From positions 30,461 to 94,460 of the forward strand of contig JBBQKF010000001.1 of assembly GCA_038326615.1 (NCBI GenBank): a DNA stretch of 64,000 bases. The letters are read 5' to 3'. The notes under the pieces are model-generated. The model was given only the letters and a program-made list of their open reading frames with translations, was not told the origin of the DNA and ran no database searches. The position numbers and the translations under genes were made by a program. The stretch comes from JBBQKF01 sp038326615 (GTDB lineage: Bacteria > Bacillota > Clostridia > Saccharofermentanales > UBA5734). Each line of letters begins with the position of its first letter. Positions within the stretch are counted from its first letter, which is position 1. This document shows, in pieces, positions 48,169 through 56,722 of this stretch.

Positions 48169-49869
48169 TTACGTGGGGATGTAGCTCATCTGGAAGAGCG
48201 TACGGTTCGCATCCGTAAGGTAGAGAGTTCGATCCTCTTCGCCTTCACCACACTCGCTCACAATCCCACCAATTAAGGTGAGATTGTGAGCGTTTTTTTT
48301 GCCCCGTTGTGAGGTAAATAAATTTTCATCAAGCCTTAGTAGATATATCGGAAGCTTGTTGAGATAAACCTCAATATGCTCTCTGTAAACCACTACTTTA
48401 CTGAGATACTGGTTAATAAGCAATGTTTTTTCGCTTAAAATTCCATTTAGAAACTGCTCTCTTGCCAGCCTATATGCTGCCCTGATTTTGATTTCATCAA
48501 TTCTGGGAAATTCAAGATTATTTTCTGACTTAGCAAGCTCTGTTTCAAGCTGTGATTGTTCTTTTTCTAAATTTACCATTGCATTAATCAAATTTTTACT
48601 ACCGGTTTCAGCCATTACGCCTATAATGTTATTTATTTTTGCTTGAATGCCTACAAGTTTTCTCTTTACAAACTCAATTTTTTCAAGACCCTCAGTATTA
48701 TTTTGCTTGCAAAAATTGCCATACAGCTCGATTATTTCATTAGTGGTATCCTCATTAAATATCACTCGTTCAAGCTCATTCAATACAAAGCTTTCTAACT
48801 TGTCACGGGAGATTTCCTTGTTTGTACAGTCCAGCCTGCTTTTTAAATGACTTCCCCCACAGCGGTAGGTTACATATAAAGTCTTATTTCTACCACTATG
48901 TTTGCGATTTCCTGTAAGTGCTGCACCGCACTCACCGCAAACTACCTTACCTGCCAACAGATATGTTTCTTTGGCTGTAGATGGTGTTTCTCTGCGCCTT
49001 GATCCAATTATTTTTGTTACAATATCAAAGATAGCTGCATCAACTATTGGCTCTATAGCGCCCTCTATGCGAATAATATCCTCATTTCCTTTATTGCAGT
49101 GGTTATTTCTCTTGCCATATAAGTTTTTCTTCGCACAGCGGTTAAAAATATATACGCCTTTATATTTTTCGTTTCGTAAAATTTCGTGAATGCTATTTTT
49201 GCCAAAAGGCTTGCCTTTTCGGGTTCTATAACACATATCATTTAGTTCTTTAATTACCTGCGAATAGCCTTTGCCCTTTGCAACACAGTCGAATATATGA
49301 TGAACCGCCGGCGCCTCATCTTCATTAATTACAAATTTTCTGGTAGTAGAATCAACCGCTAACCCAAAAGGAGGAAGACCGCCTGTGGATTTGGCTTTCA
49401 GGGCAGTTTCCCTCATTCCTTTCATTACTTCACGGGATAAATTCCTTATATAGTATTCAGACATTCCGTCAAGCATACTCTCTAAGATTATGCTTTCAGG
49501 ACTATCGTCAATTTGTTCTAAAACTGAAATAATCGACACTCCGTTTCTCTTAAGCTCATGCCTATAAAATGCTGAATCATAACGATTCCTGGAAAACCTA
49601 TCAAGTTTGTGAACGATAATAAAGTCAAAATCTTCTTTTTTGCTATCTGCAATCATACGTAAAAACTCTGGTCTATTGTCCGTTGCTGCCGAACGTGCTC
49701 TGTCACAATATTCATTTACAATTATTACGCCGTTTTTTTCACAAAATTCGTTTAATGCTCTAAGCTGAGCCTCTATGCTTTCCTCTCTTTGATTGTCACT
49801 TGAAAATCTGGCATAAAGAACAGCTTTTGGAGTTATTTTTCTTGCTTTCAGTGATTCAATTACATTCAT
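48169..49869 (-). CDS. Large serine recombinase of the mobilizable element
   Basis: 566 residues. The resolvase catalytic domain has LYARFSSDNQREESIEAQ with the active Ser near residue 23 and HKLDRFSRNRYD. A recombinase domain (GLPPFGLAVD, KNSIHEILRNEKYKGVY), a zinc ribbon (VCGECGAALTG, YRCGG, DCTNKEI) and a coiled-coil tail follow. It would integrate and excise the element without tyrosine chemistry. The last 44 codons run antisense through the terminator and tRNA-Ala gene, so the tail is probably chromosomal read-through created at the junction. A small gene, parB and mobV lie upstream on the same strand. Confidence 0.93.
   Translation of the reverse strand: MNVIESLKARKITPKAVLYARFSSDNQREESIEAQLRALNEFCEKNGVIIVNEYCDRARSAATDNRPEFLRMIADSKKEDFDFIIVHKLDRFSRNRYDSAFYRHELKRNGVSIISVLEQIDDSPESIILESMLDGMSEYYIRNLSREVMKGMRETALKAKSTGGLPPFGLAVDSTTRKFVINEDEAPAVHHIFDCVAKGKGYSQVIKELNDMCYRTRKGKPFGKNSIHEILRNEKYKGVYIFNRCAKKNLYGKRNNHCNKGNEDIIRIEGAIEPIVDAAIFDIVTKIIGSRRRETPSTAKETYLLAGKVVCGECGAALTGNRKHSGRNKTLYVTYRCGGSHLKSRLDCTNKEISRDKLESFVLNELERVIFNEDTTNEIIELYGNFCKQNNTEGLEKIEFVKRKLVGIQAKINNIIGVMAETGSKNLINAMVNLEKEQSQLETELAKSENNLEFPRIDEIKIRAAYRLAREQFLNGILSEKTLLINQYLSKVVVYREHIEVYLNKLPIYLLRLDENLFTSQRGKKNAHNLTLIGGIVSECGEGEEDRTLYLTDANRTLFQMSYIPT
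48175..48250 (+). tRNA. tRNA-Ala-like gene (anticodon CGC), weakened acceptor stem
   Basis: D arm GCTCATCTGGAAGAGC, anticodon arm TACGG-TTCGCAT-CCGTA (anticodon CGC), T arm GAGAG-TTCGATC-CTCTT and encoded CCA. G3-U70, the alanine identity pair, is present. The acceptor GGGGATG/CGCCTTC has three G-U pairs and one A-C mismatch (position 5-68). TATAAT lies about 20 bp upstream and a strong terminator directly downstream. It abuts the recombinase end of the mobilizable element and is probably its integration site. Confidence 0.82.
48255..48300 (+). terminator. Strong terminator after tRNA-Ala
   Basis: CGCTCACAATC (48255-48265) pairs with GATTGTGAGCG (48282-48292), extended by CACC/GGTG inside, then eight T residues. 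Confidence 0.93.
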
Positions 49870-49875
49870 ATTATT

Positions 49876-50046
49876 TTAGTCTCCTTTGTCATCTTTACTA
49901 CTTATAATTTTTGAAACAATGTCACAAAGAATGCCCTCAACTTGATTATCAATTAATTCATCCGTTATTTCTCTGCATAGATTACTATCATCTCGCTTTA
50001 GTAGCTCGTTTCTTGAAATGCTAATTTTTTCTATCGAAAATATCAT
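49876..50046 (-). CDS. Small element protein of unknown function
   Basis: About 56 residues from the ATG at 50046 (MIFSIEKISISRNELLKR), with GGAGG 11 bases upstream. It is acidic and ends SSKDDKGD. It stops 6 bp before the recombinase start, so they are probably co-translated. No family recognised; position suggests a recombination accessory factor. Confidence 0.55.
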   Translation of the reverse strand: MIFSIEKISISRNELLKRDDSNLCREITDELIDNQVEGILCDIVSKIISSKDDKGD

Positions 50047-50138
50047 GTTTTTTCTATCCTCCATTATAAAATATTTACCGTGGCAATGTACAATGTGCAA
50101 AACCACAGCAAATTGCAAATATAAGCCGTAATTTAAAA

Positions 50139-50978
50139 TTAACGGCTATCCCTGTTGCGTTGTTCTCTTTTGCGTTGCCACTCAGCAAGCAACTTCATAA
50201 TTGTTTCCTGCATTTGTATACTTGTGTAATCTTTCGGGAAAAAGCTTTTTATACTTTCAGTCTTAAATTTGATCTGTTCTTTTTCATTGGGCTTTTCTTC
50301 CGACATAATTGAAAAAATCATATTCATATTTAGTTGCCCGTTCAAACTCAACTGTTTCATTCTTTGCGCCTGTGAAAATGATGGAGTTCGGTCCTCAATT
50401 TCAATGGTTTCAAGCAGATTAATTTGTTCTTCTTCATTAAGAAAAGAAATTTCTACAGCGGGAGAAAAGGCAATTTTATATTCATCAACAAGTTTTAAAA
50501 GCTGAGGAATGAGTTTTGTAAGACGAATATATCGTTGAATTTGTCGCTCGCTTTCCTTTGTATCTTCACTGATGACTGCAACACTCAACTTCTCGCCAAG
50601 TTGGCGAGAAGTTATACCTTGATGCTTTATCGCTTCTAATTTCATCTTATAAGCATAAGCCTTTTCAGATGGCAAAATATTTTCCCGTTGAAGATTGCTG
50701 TCAACTACAGCAATAATTGCAGCATCCTTGCTCATATTACGGATAAAAGCAGGAATATTATCAACTCCTGCCTGCTTGCATGCTGCTACTCTTCGGTGCC
50801 CTGAGATAATTTCATAGCCACCCTCGTCTTTAGGACGAACCAGCAACGGTGAAATAACCCCAAACTGCTTTATGCTTTCAACCAGTAACTGAAGTTCCTC
50901 GTTTTCTATTACCTTAAAAGGGTTGTCCGGGAACGCATGCAATTCACTCAAATTTATAGTTTTTATTACATCCTTCAT
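50139..50978 (-). CDS. ParB/RepB/Spo0J-family partition protein
   Basis: 279 residues. The N-terminal ParB/Srx-like CTPase domain has FPDNPFKV, VISPLLVRPKDEGGYEIISG and the box GHRRVAACKQAG. A helix-turn-helix region follows (NLQRENILPSEKAYAYKMK, SRQLGEKL). Such proteins on integrative elements may stabilise the excised form or regulate genes. It begins 3 bp after the mobV stop. Confidence 0.92.
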   Translation of the reverse strand: MKDVIKTINLSELHAFPDNPFKVIENEELQLLVESIKQFGVISPLLVRPKDEGGYEIISGHRRVAACKQAGVDNIPAFIRNMSKDAAIIAVVDSNLQRENILPSEKAYAYKMKLEAIKHQGITSRQLGEKLSVAVISEDTKESERQIQRYIRLTKLIPQLLKLVDEYKIAFSPAVEISFLNEEEQINLLETIEIEDRTPSFSQAQRMKQLSLNGQLNMNMIFSIMSEEKPNEKEQIKFKTESIKSFFPKDYTSIQMQETIMKLLAEWQRKREQRNRDSR

Positions 50979-50981
50979 ATT

Positions 50982-51944
50982 CTATCTCTCCATATCTCTT
51001 GTTTTTTTATTACGGGTAATTTCCTCTAAAATTTCTGGTGGGATCTTTTTAAACAAACTGTTTGCACGGCTAAGCTCATTTTTTAAGGAATAAATTTTTT
51101 CGTTTGCTTCAAACAATTTATCTTTAACATGTTCGGTTTCGTCCTTCCAATAATCTGTTGTCTGAGCTTTAAGCTCAACAGAATGTTCTAAGTTTTTTAT
51201 ATAATTATCAACCGTCTTAATCTGTGCAGTAAATTTTTCGGCTTGCGGAACCCATTTTTGCAAAATTTCAAGTGCGTCATCGCGTTTTTTACCTGCATTA
51301 AATACAGAAATGTTAGATAAAGCTGCCGATACATCTGCATATTGCTTATCAAGTCTTTCGGCCATTTTGTACATCCACAATTTAATATGCTTGCGACCAG
51401 TTACCATTGAAGAAAGTCCTCGTTCAAGCTCTGTCCAGCGAGCATTCATAAAGTCGTGGTATTTTGTCTGCCAATCGGAAAGCTTTGCTTGATTACCGAG
51501 AATTTCCTTTGCAGAAAGCTTTTTTGCAGAAGTAATTGGACAAAAAGAAAGGTGCATATGAGGAGTTGTTTCATCCATATGCACCATAGCCGATATTATA
51601 TTTTCTTTTCCTACCTGTTCCTTCATAAAAGTTAATGCCCGTAAAAAAAATTCTCTTTGTTCTTCGGCGGGTAAAGCCTTCATAAACTCCGGGCTTGCAG
51701 TTATGAGCGTTTCAACCAAATATACACTGTCCTTTCTTGTCTTACACTCATTTTTCAAAATAAGATGCTCAATCCTTTTCCGGTAGGTATTGGTGGTCTC
51801 AATAAGGTGATAATTTTCATTTTTCCGAGATTTATCAATATCCGGATTGCTTTTATACGCCGCTTTGGTTCTCTCGTTATGTGCATAGCTGGCATTTACA
51901 GCGCCCATTTTCTTTTTTTGAAATCGCAATATTGCGTATGGCAT
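50982..51944 (-). CDS. MobV-family relaxase
   Basis: 320 residues. The N-terminal Mob/Pre domain begins MPYAILRFQKKKMGAVNASY and carries HNERTK and the metal-binding box HMDETTPHMHLSF. The C-terminal half is coiled coil. MobV relaxases nick at oriT and lead the strand into the recipient, using conjugation machinery supplied in trans. A pMV158-type oriT lies about 280 bp upstream. No type IV secretion genes are present, so the element is mobilizable, not self-transmissible. Confidence 0.93.
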   Translation of the reverse strand: MPYAILRFQKKKMGAVNASYAHNERTKAAYKSNPDIDKSRKNENYHLIETTNTYRKRIEHLILKNECKTRKDSVYLVETLITASPEFMKALPAEEQREFFLRALTFMKEQVGKENIISAMVHMDETTPHMHLSFCPITSAKKLSAKEILGNQAKLSDWQTKYHDFMNARWTELERGLSSMVTGRKHIKLWMYKMAERLDKQYADVSAALSNISVFNAGKKRDDALEILQKWVPQAEKFTAQIKTVDNYIKNLEHSVELKAQTTDYWKDETEHVKDKLFEANEKIYSLKNELSRANSLFKKIPPEILEEITRNKKTRDMER

Positions 51945-52137
51945 AGGTTTGCTCCTTTCAGTTATTTGAAGAACGCAACAATATTTATTGTTAGATTTTG
52001 CGATGTTGCTTCTCCTTTAAATATTGTTTTGAACTGCGGTTCATGGATTGCACATCCGTTGCTTTTTATATAAAAACCTATCGGTTTTCATATAAAAGAA
52101 CTCCCTTGCAACACCGCAACACCTCTTATGCCAGCAA

Positions 52138-52202
52138 GTGATAAGTTCCACTGCGGTGTCGCTTATCACTGCCGTCAAGACAATAAAATCCTAAGGGATT
52201 TT
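52138..52202. repeat. Two small hairpins between the ATPase gene and mobV
   Basis: GTGATAAG/CTTATCAC (52138-52145/52162-52169) and AAAATCC/GGATTTT (52185-52191/52196-52202). Together with the oriT hairpin they fill the 400-bp leader of mobV, which holds no gene. They may be accessory origin or regulatory structures. Confidence 0.7.
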
Positions 52203-52220
52203 GCTGTCTTCGGTGTAGCA

Positions 52221-52254
52221 GTGTAACACACTATACTTTGTTCCAAAGTGTGTG
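52221..52254 (-). other. Origin of transfer (pMV158/MobV type)
   Basis: On the minus strand the hairpin ACTTTG-GAA-CAAAGT is followed at once by TATAGTGTGTTACAC. This matches the pMV158 oriT layout, where MobM nicks at TAGTGTG/TTATAC after an ACTTTAT hairpin. The expected nick is between 52227 and 52226. It lies upstream of the MobV gene as in the plasmids. The resemblance is seen by eye; cleavage is inferred. Confidence 0.85.
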
Positions 52255-52344
52255 CCAGATTGTTCCATCTGGACTTCCGTTATACAATGCTCCTGCATTG
52301 CTCCCAATCCCCAACCTTGCAAAATTCAAGTGTGCAAACACACA

Positions 52345-53328
52345 CTATGATTTTTGTTGCGTTGTTGATTTAGGCAGTGCCCAAAGCCAGCAGTCGCTGA
52401 CCTTGCGTGATACCACACCAAGCTCCCTTTTGGCATTTTGCACTGTTCGCTGACTTATACCTATTTCCTCAAAATAGTCATAAATCTCCGAACAGGGAAT
52501 TTCACCACGTTCTAAAAGCTTATTCAGTTCTTCTACCGCACAGTCTTTTTTCTTCGCAACAAAATCACCACCGAACCCACCACCGCCGAGTAATTGCTCG
52601 GCGGTAATATTGCTAGTTCCTATAAATGTGATGCTATCGCTAATTTCAAAACTAATGGATTCCCCTACTGAAGCAAGGCTATTCTTAAGTTGTGCCATAT
52701 AGCGAGTTGATTCAGTCTCCTTAGACCTACCAACAAGCAAAATGCTCCTTGCAACCGCAGGAATATCAATTGAACCTAAGCCTCTATACAAGCCCTTGGC
52801 GCCACTCATTTTGTTCATATGACCAATAATGAGAATTGCACAACCTGTCCGTTCTGCGACGCTTGCAAGCCTTTTAAATATAGGTCTGATTACATTTGCT
52901 CTGTGCATATCTGCATCGGCTCCAATAAATGCCTGAAGTGGGTCCATTATAAAGAGCTTTGCTTTTTCTTTAATAATGGCTTGTTCTATTCTTTCATCGA
53001 TAAAAGTTAGAGGATCATCGTCATCATTGATAACAACAACCCTATCACAATCCGCCTCCGCTTTTTCAAGTCTTGGCTTAATCGTATCTGCTAATCCATC
53101 TTCTGCGGTTTGATAGATAACAGTTATCGGCTCCTTTTCTTTTTCAGCCGGTAAAGGCAAGCCCTTTGAAAGCAGCGCGGTAATAGTTAAAACAAGCATA
53201 GTCTTGCCTTCGCCCGGATCGCCCTGCAAAATAGTTATTTTACCAATCGGGATATACGGATACCAAAGCCACTTGACCTCTTGTGTTTTTACCTCGCTCA
53301 ATCTGATTATTTGTAGTTCCTTTGACAT
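52345..53328 (-). CDS. RepA-like AAA/RecA-fold ATPase
   Basis: 327 residues of the RepA/RSF1010-type hexameric helicase family. Walker A is LQGDPGEGKTMLV, Walker B KLFIMDPLQAF, and the sensor region IIGHMNKMSGAKGLYRGLGS. A C-terminal winged helix follows (IPCSEIYDYFEEIGISQRTV). It probably helps the excised element replicate. GGAGG precedes the start. A structured leader lies between it and the sigma-like gene. Confidence 0.88.
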   Translation of the reverse strand: MSKELQIIRLSEVKTQEVKWLWYPYIPIGKITILQGDPGEGKTMLVLTITALLSKGLPLPAEKEKEPITVIYQTAEDGLADTIKPRLEKAEADCDRVVVINDDDDPLTFIDERIEQAIIKEKAKLFIMDPLQAFIGADADMHRANVIRPIFKRLASVAERTGCAILIIGHMNKMSGAKGLYRGLGSIDIPAVARSILLVGRSKETESTRYMAQLKNSLASVGESISFEISDSITFIGTSNITAEQLLGGGGFGGDFVAKKKDCAVEELNKLLERGEIPCSEIYDYFEEIGISQRTVQNAKRELGVVSRKVSDCWLWALPKSTTQQKS

Positions 53329-53433
53329 TTTGTCTCCTCCTTAAAAATTTAGCACCTGACGAACAATAAATCGCCAGGTGTTATGTTGAAAAATGGTGGT
53401 AATTAGTATTTAACTCAATTCGTATATTCAAAA

Positions 53434-53517
53434 AGAGAGATATTTCTGCCGGCATCAAAATTCGCGTTTGGCACAGAGCCGTTATGGTGCAATTTATGCG
53501 CTGAAAAATATCCCTCT
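53434..53517 (-). ncRNA. Candidate structured leader / attenuator RNA
   Basis: In the minus-strand transcript AGAGGGATATTT (53517-53506) pairs with AAATATCTCTCT (53445-53434), all 12 positions if one G-U is allowed, then TTTTTG. An inner GCAC/GTGC hairpin sits within. On the plus strand the same arms carry an A-C mismatch, so the minus-strand RNA is favoured. It lies about 105 bp before the ATPase start and looks like an attenuator. Confidence 0.5.
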
Positions 53518-53587
53518 ACTATATAGGACAGTTATATTGAGTTTGTAAACCAATTTTTTGAAATAATTTTAAAAAAATGAAAAAGCC

Positions 53588-53980
53588 CTATGTTTCCATA
53601 AGACTTTTCATTTTGGCTAAGAGCTTTTTTAGTCGCTTTGAAATGCTCATTTTACTTATCCCACTAAAGTATTTGCCAATTATCTCCATACTCCATTCTT
53701 GATGGAAATACAGATAAATCAGCAAATTTTCTTCATCGGTCAATTTGACTCGCACCTGCTTCAGCTTTTCAAGCATTAGGTTTTTGATGATGTTGTTTAG
53801 AGGCAGGTCCTTATTAATCGTTTTTTGTGATAGCATCGCTGATTCAAAATCATTTTTATTCAGGTGACGTCTATCACTCCGACTTTCATTCTCCTGTCTT
53901 TTCCTTTCATCCTCAAGAAATACTGCTATCTCGTCTGACACTAAAATGAACTTTTCGCCATATTTTATGGTTTTGCCCAT
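53588..53980 (-). CDS. Element-encoded sigma-70 region 4-like protein
   Basis: About 130 residues from the ATG at 53980 (MGKTIKYGEKF), with AAGGAAGGG upstream. The C-terminal half resembles sigma region 4: LTDEENLLIYLYFHQEWSME then KMSISKRLKKLLAKMKS as the recognition helix. No region 2 is present. Such proteins are common first genes of Firmicute mobile elements and probably control the element operon. Confidence 0.75.
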   Translation of the reverse strand: MGKTIKYGEKFILVSDEIAVFLEDERKRQENESRSDRRHLNKNDFESAMLSQKTINKDLPLNNIIKNLMLEKLKQVRVKLTDEENLLIYLYFHQEWSMEIIGKYFSGISKMSISKRLKKLLAKMKSLMET

Positions 53981-54166
53981 ATGGATCCCTTCCTTACGGA
54001 AGGTCACTAAATGGTTAGCCTAAACAGCACCATCTTCTGTTGACTTCAAAGAATTCCGACTAAGCGGCTAAAAATTTAATTTTGCCTTAGTTTCATCTAA
54101 GAAGTCTGAGGTCACACGCGCAACCTCACGGCTTTCAAATTCAAGGCGTTTAAACCTTGTGATACA

Positions 54167-54194
54167 AGTATAGCATAGTTTTGACAATGGACAA
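54167..54194 (-). promoter_or_regulatory. Candidate promoter of the element operon
   Basis: Minus strand: TTGTCC (54194-54189), 16-bp spacer, TATACT (54172-54167), about 190 bp ahead of the sigma-like gene. Confidence 0.5.
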
Positions 54195-54419
54195 TAGTTC
54201 CGTTTAACAAATTTATGCGGGTGGCTGATTGAAATAGTGATTATACAAGGTGCAGATATAAACCAGCACTTTAGTTTCTGCCCTTAATTTTAACGTTTAT
54301 GTTAGCTAATTTCATCAGTTATTTAATTTTTACTTCAATCATTACCTTGCAATTTCGGAAATTGATATACTTTCCACCTCCCCAATAATTCAAAATTCCT
54401 ATTAACTAGTGTTTTTTTC

Positions 54420-54548
54420 TATGAGCTACTAAAAAAAGATTACCGACATATTCCAATAAATATAGAAAATTCAGCAAACTTTGTATCCGAAGCTGATATC
54501 CTAAAAGCACTGGAAGGATTACTTGAGATGTTTATTCTTTCGGATTGA
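54420..54548 (+). pseudogene. Possible coding remnant, unidentified
   Basis: A plus-strand frame without start reads FYELLKKDYRHIP then NSANFVSEADILKALEG and ends at TGA (54546-54548). Composition looks protein-like, but I do not recognise it. Between 54195 and 54840 nothing else is supported; a 64-codon frame at 54523-54714 looks random. The far end of the mobilizable element may lie in this stretch. Confidence 0.3.
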
Positions 54549-54696
54549 CCCTGCCATCATTTATTTAATTTATTCCGTGTTCAATATGATAAACATTTTT
54601 CACGTAATTGACAAGTTTTGTAAAATAGTTATTGCGCATTTTTTATCCTCAATTTCTTTCAGATTCTATAAGAAATTGAGATTTGTAGAAAGGGCG

Positions 54697-54742
54697 GACT
54701 TTCTCCAAACTTGATACATATTCGAAAAAATGGTGAACACCA
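54697..54742. repeat. 46-bp near-repeat, copy A
   Basis: Matches 61600-61645 at about 38 of 46 positions in the same orientation, with the shared core TTGATACATATT and AATGG-GAACACCA or AATGG-TAACACCA. The two copies flank the secreted-peptide, pseudogene and toxin-antitoxin segment. Confidence 0.6.
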
Positions 54743-54840
54743 GTTAACCATAGGATTTGAAGGATTGGAGGCGAAAGTGCTGATTATTCGTAGGGTATTC
54801 CAAGGTATGGGGGGGAAGCTAAAGTGCTGTCAACTAACAA

Positions 54841-55509
54841 TTATATAATTCTGCCATCCGAAATGGTAATAATACGATCACATGAATTGGCAACAAAGTC
54901 CTCATGCGTTACAATAATGATAGTTTTCCCCTGAGCATTCAGTGTTTTAAAAATTTCCATTATCATAGTTGCATTTTCCGTATCGAGTGCACCGGTAGGC
55001 TCATCGGCCAAGATAATCTCTGGCTGATTGACGAGTGCTCTCGCAATTGCTATTCGCTGTTTCTCACCACCGGAAAGTTTTGAGACTCTCTGCTTGGCCA
55101 GATTTTCAATTCCAAGCTGTCGAAGTCGTTCCATCGCCAGCGTGTCAATCAAAGAGAACGGCGTTTTCCCAAACAATAAGGGGATCCCCACATTCTGGAG
55201 CGCGTTATCTTCTTCAATCAATGCGAAATGCTGCATGACAAAACCAAATTTCTTATTCCGAATTTTAGACAGCTTTGCGGACGATTCTTTTGACACATCG
55301 ACTTCGTCTAGTTTATATATACCATTCGTTGGTTTGTCGAGACAGCCAAGTATATGCAGCAACGTTGACTTGCCTGCTCCTGACGAGCCTTTGACTGCAA
55401 CCATCTCGCCTTTTTCTATGGAAAGGTCGATTCCTTTAAGGGCTCTCAACGCCACGCCATCACGTCGGGTCTTGTAGATTTTTTCAATTCCGTTCAATTC
55501 AATCAACAT
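54841..55509 (-). CDS. ABC transporter ATP-binding protein, MacB/LolD type
   Basis: 222 residues. Walker A VKGSSGAGKSTLLHILG, Q-loop VMQHFALIEEDNAL, signature VSKLSGGEKQRIAIARAL, Walker B ILADEPTGALDTENA and the switch His in IIIVTHEDFV. This class powers FtsX-type permeases such as the two encoded upstream. Last gene of the peptide-permease-permease-ATPase unit. Likely role: export of, or self-protection against, the secreted peptide. Confidence 0.93.
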   Translation of the reverse strand: MLIELNGIEKIYKTRRDGVALRALKGIDLSIEKGEMVAVKGSSGAGKSTLLHILGCLDKPTNGIYKLDEVDVSKESSAKLSKIRNKKFGFVMQHFALIEEDNALQNVGIPLLFGKTPFSLIDTLAMERLRQLGIENLAKQRVSKLSGGEKQRIAIARALVNQPEIILADEPTGALDTENATMIMEIFKTLNAQGKTIIIVTHEDFVANSCDRIITISDGRII

Positions 55510-55522
55510 AAAACTCTTCTCC

Positions 55523-56704
55523 TCATTCGCCCCTCCGTAAATCTTTCAGTGCTCCTGATAATTCTTCGCGGATCAATTTGATCAAAAACCCTGCGCCGAC
55601 AGCTATAAATATTACGGCTATGTATAAAGAAACAACCCCATAGAACAGGAATGCCCGTTTCGGGGTCATCCACTCCAGCATTAGCCAACCCAGCTTGCCT
55701 GCAATCAGACTCAACACCAAAGTGATAATAATCAGAATTCCTACACGGCATGCTTCAATCACCGCACTCTTCTTCCAATCCATCCCCAACAGGTAATAGA
55801 CAGTGAATTGTCTGCGATTACGCAGACTTTGGATTACGTTATTGCTTAGTACACCTGTGACAGCTAGCAAAAGGAACACGACGAACATGATGGTTGTTCC
55901 CACAATCATTTCATTTGTATTCTTATTAAAAGTGGAAACGAGCGATGTCATCTGTGAAATTTCGCCGTACTTACCTAATTCTGTCCTAATAGCATCAATG
56001 ATTAAATCTGTATTGCCGGATTTCAAAAATATAAATACGCTTGTTGGGTATGCCCCGTACGATGACATCCCAGAAATAGATGTATAATCGAAATCCGCAC
56101 AGCGCAATATAATCACTGGGTCTTGACTTATGACCGAGGCCGCCGTAAAGTATGCCGGACTAGCAAAACCCGACGGATATAGGTATTGTGTCGGTTTTTT
56201 AAGTATCCCTACAATCTCAATTTGGAATGCCTTTTCGTCTGATAGACTGATATCGGTCTTGTCGCCGACTTTAAGTCCCATATCGCCAGAAACCACGGCC
56301 GAGATCGTGTTGCCTTTGACCGACAAGCTGTCAGATAACCAGGAACCGCTTTGCAGCCTTGGTGAATAGCGGGAAATGATAGGATCGTTATAGAAAACCA
56401 AATTGCATGATGTTTTATCGGCAGGGTTACAAGAGCTCATATAAACCCTGCCGACGGAATCGACCTGTGGAGAAGACAGTATTTGTTGTGTAACATATTC
56501 TGGATCATAATAATCAAATGTTGTCAAAACTATTGTGTTGTTTATAGGTAGCTCATTTACAGCCTGCAGATTATCTTGATAGTCTACGATTGCCACGAAC
56601 ACCTGCGAAAGCATGATGATAGAGAGCAGTATCTGTAGAATCAAAATGATATTTGTCAGCTTTCTCTTCCAGAAGAGTTTGATCGCAATTAAAAGCATAG
56701 ACAA
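55523..56704 (-). CDS. FtsX/MacB-like ABC permease
   Basis: 393 residues: one N-terminal membrane helix (about 13-35), a large extracellular domain, and three C-terminal helices (about 270-290, 315-340, 355-380). This is the MacB/FtsX plan, which moves substrates in the outer leaflet or signals rather than threading a channel. It ends 13 bp before the ATPase start and begins 18 bp after the other permease. Confidence 0.87.
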   Translation of the reverse strand: MSMLLIAIKLFWKRKLTNIILILQILLSIIMLSQVFVAIVDYQDNLQAVNELPINNTIVLTTFDYYDPEYVTQQILSSPQVDSVGRVYMSSCNPADKTSCNLVFYNDPIISRYSPRLQSGSWLSDSLSVKGNTISAVVSGDMGLKVGDKTDISLSDEKAFQIEIVGILKKPTQYLYPSGFASPAYFTAASVISQDPVIILRCADFDYTSISGMSSYGAYPTSVFIFLKSGNTDLIIDAIRTELGKYGEISQMTSLVSTFNKNTNEMIVGTTIMFVVFLLLAVTGVLSNNVIQSLRNRRQFTVYYLLGMDWKKSAVIEACRVGILIIITLVLSLIAGKLGWLMLEWMTPKRAFLFYGVVSLYIAVIFIAVGAGFLIKLIREELSGALKDLRRGE

Positions 56705-56722
56705 GTTATTACCCTCCCGCTT

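Noticed and set aside
54523..54714. 63-codon plus-strand frame
   Set aside because: Random hydrophobic composition with no ribosome site.
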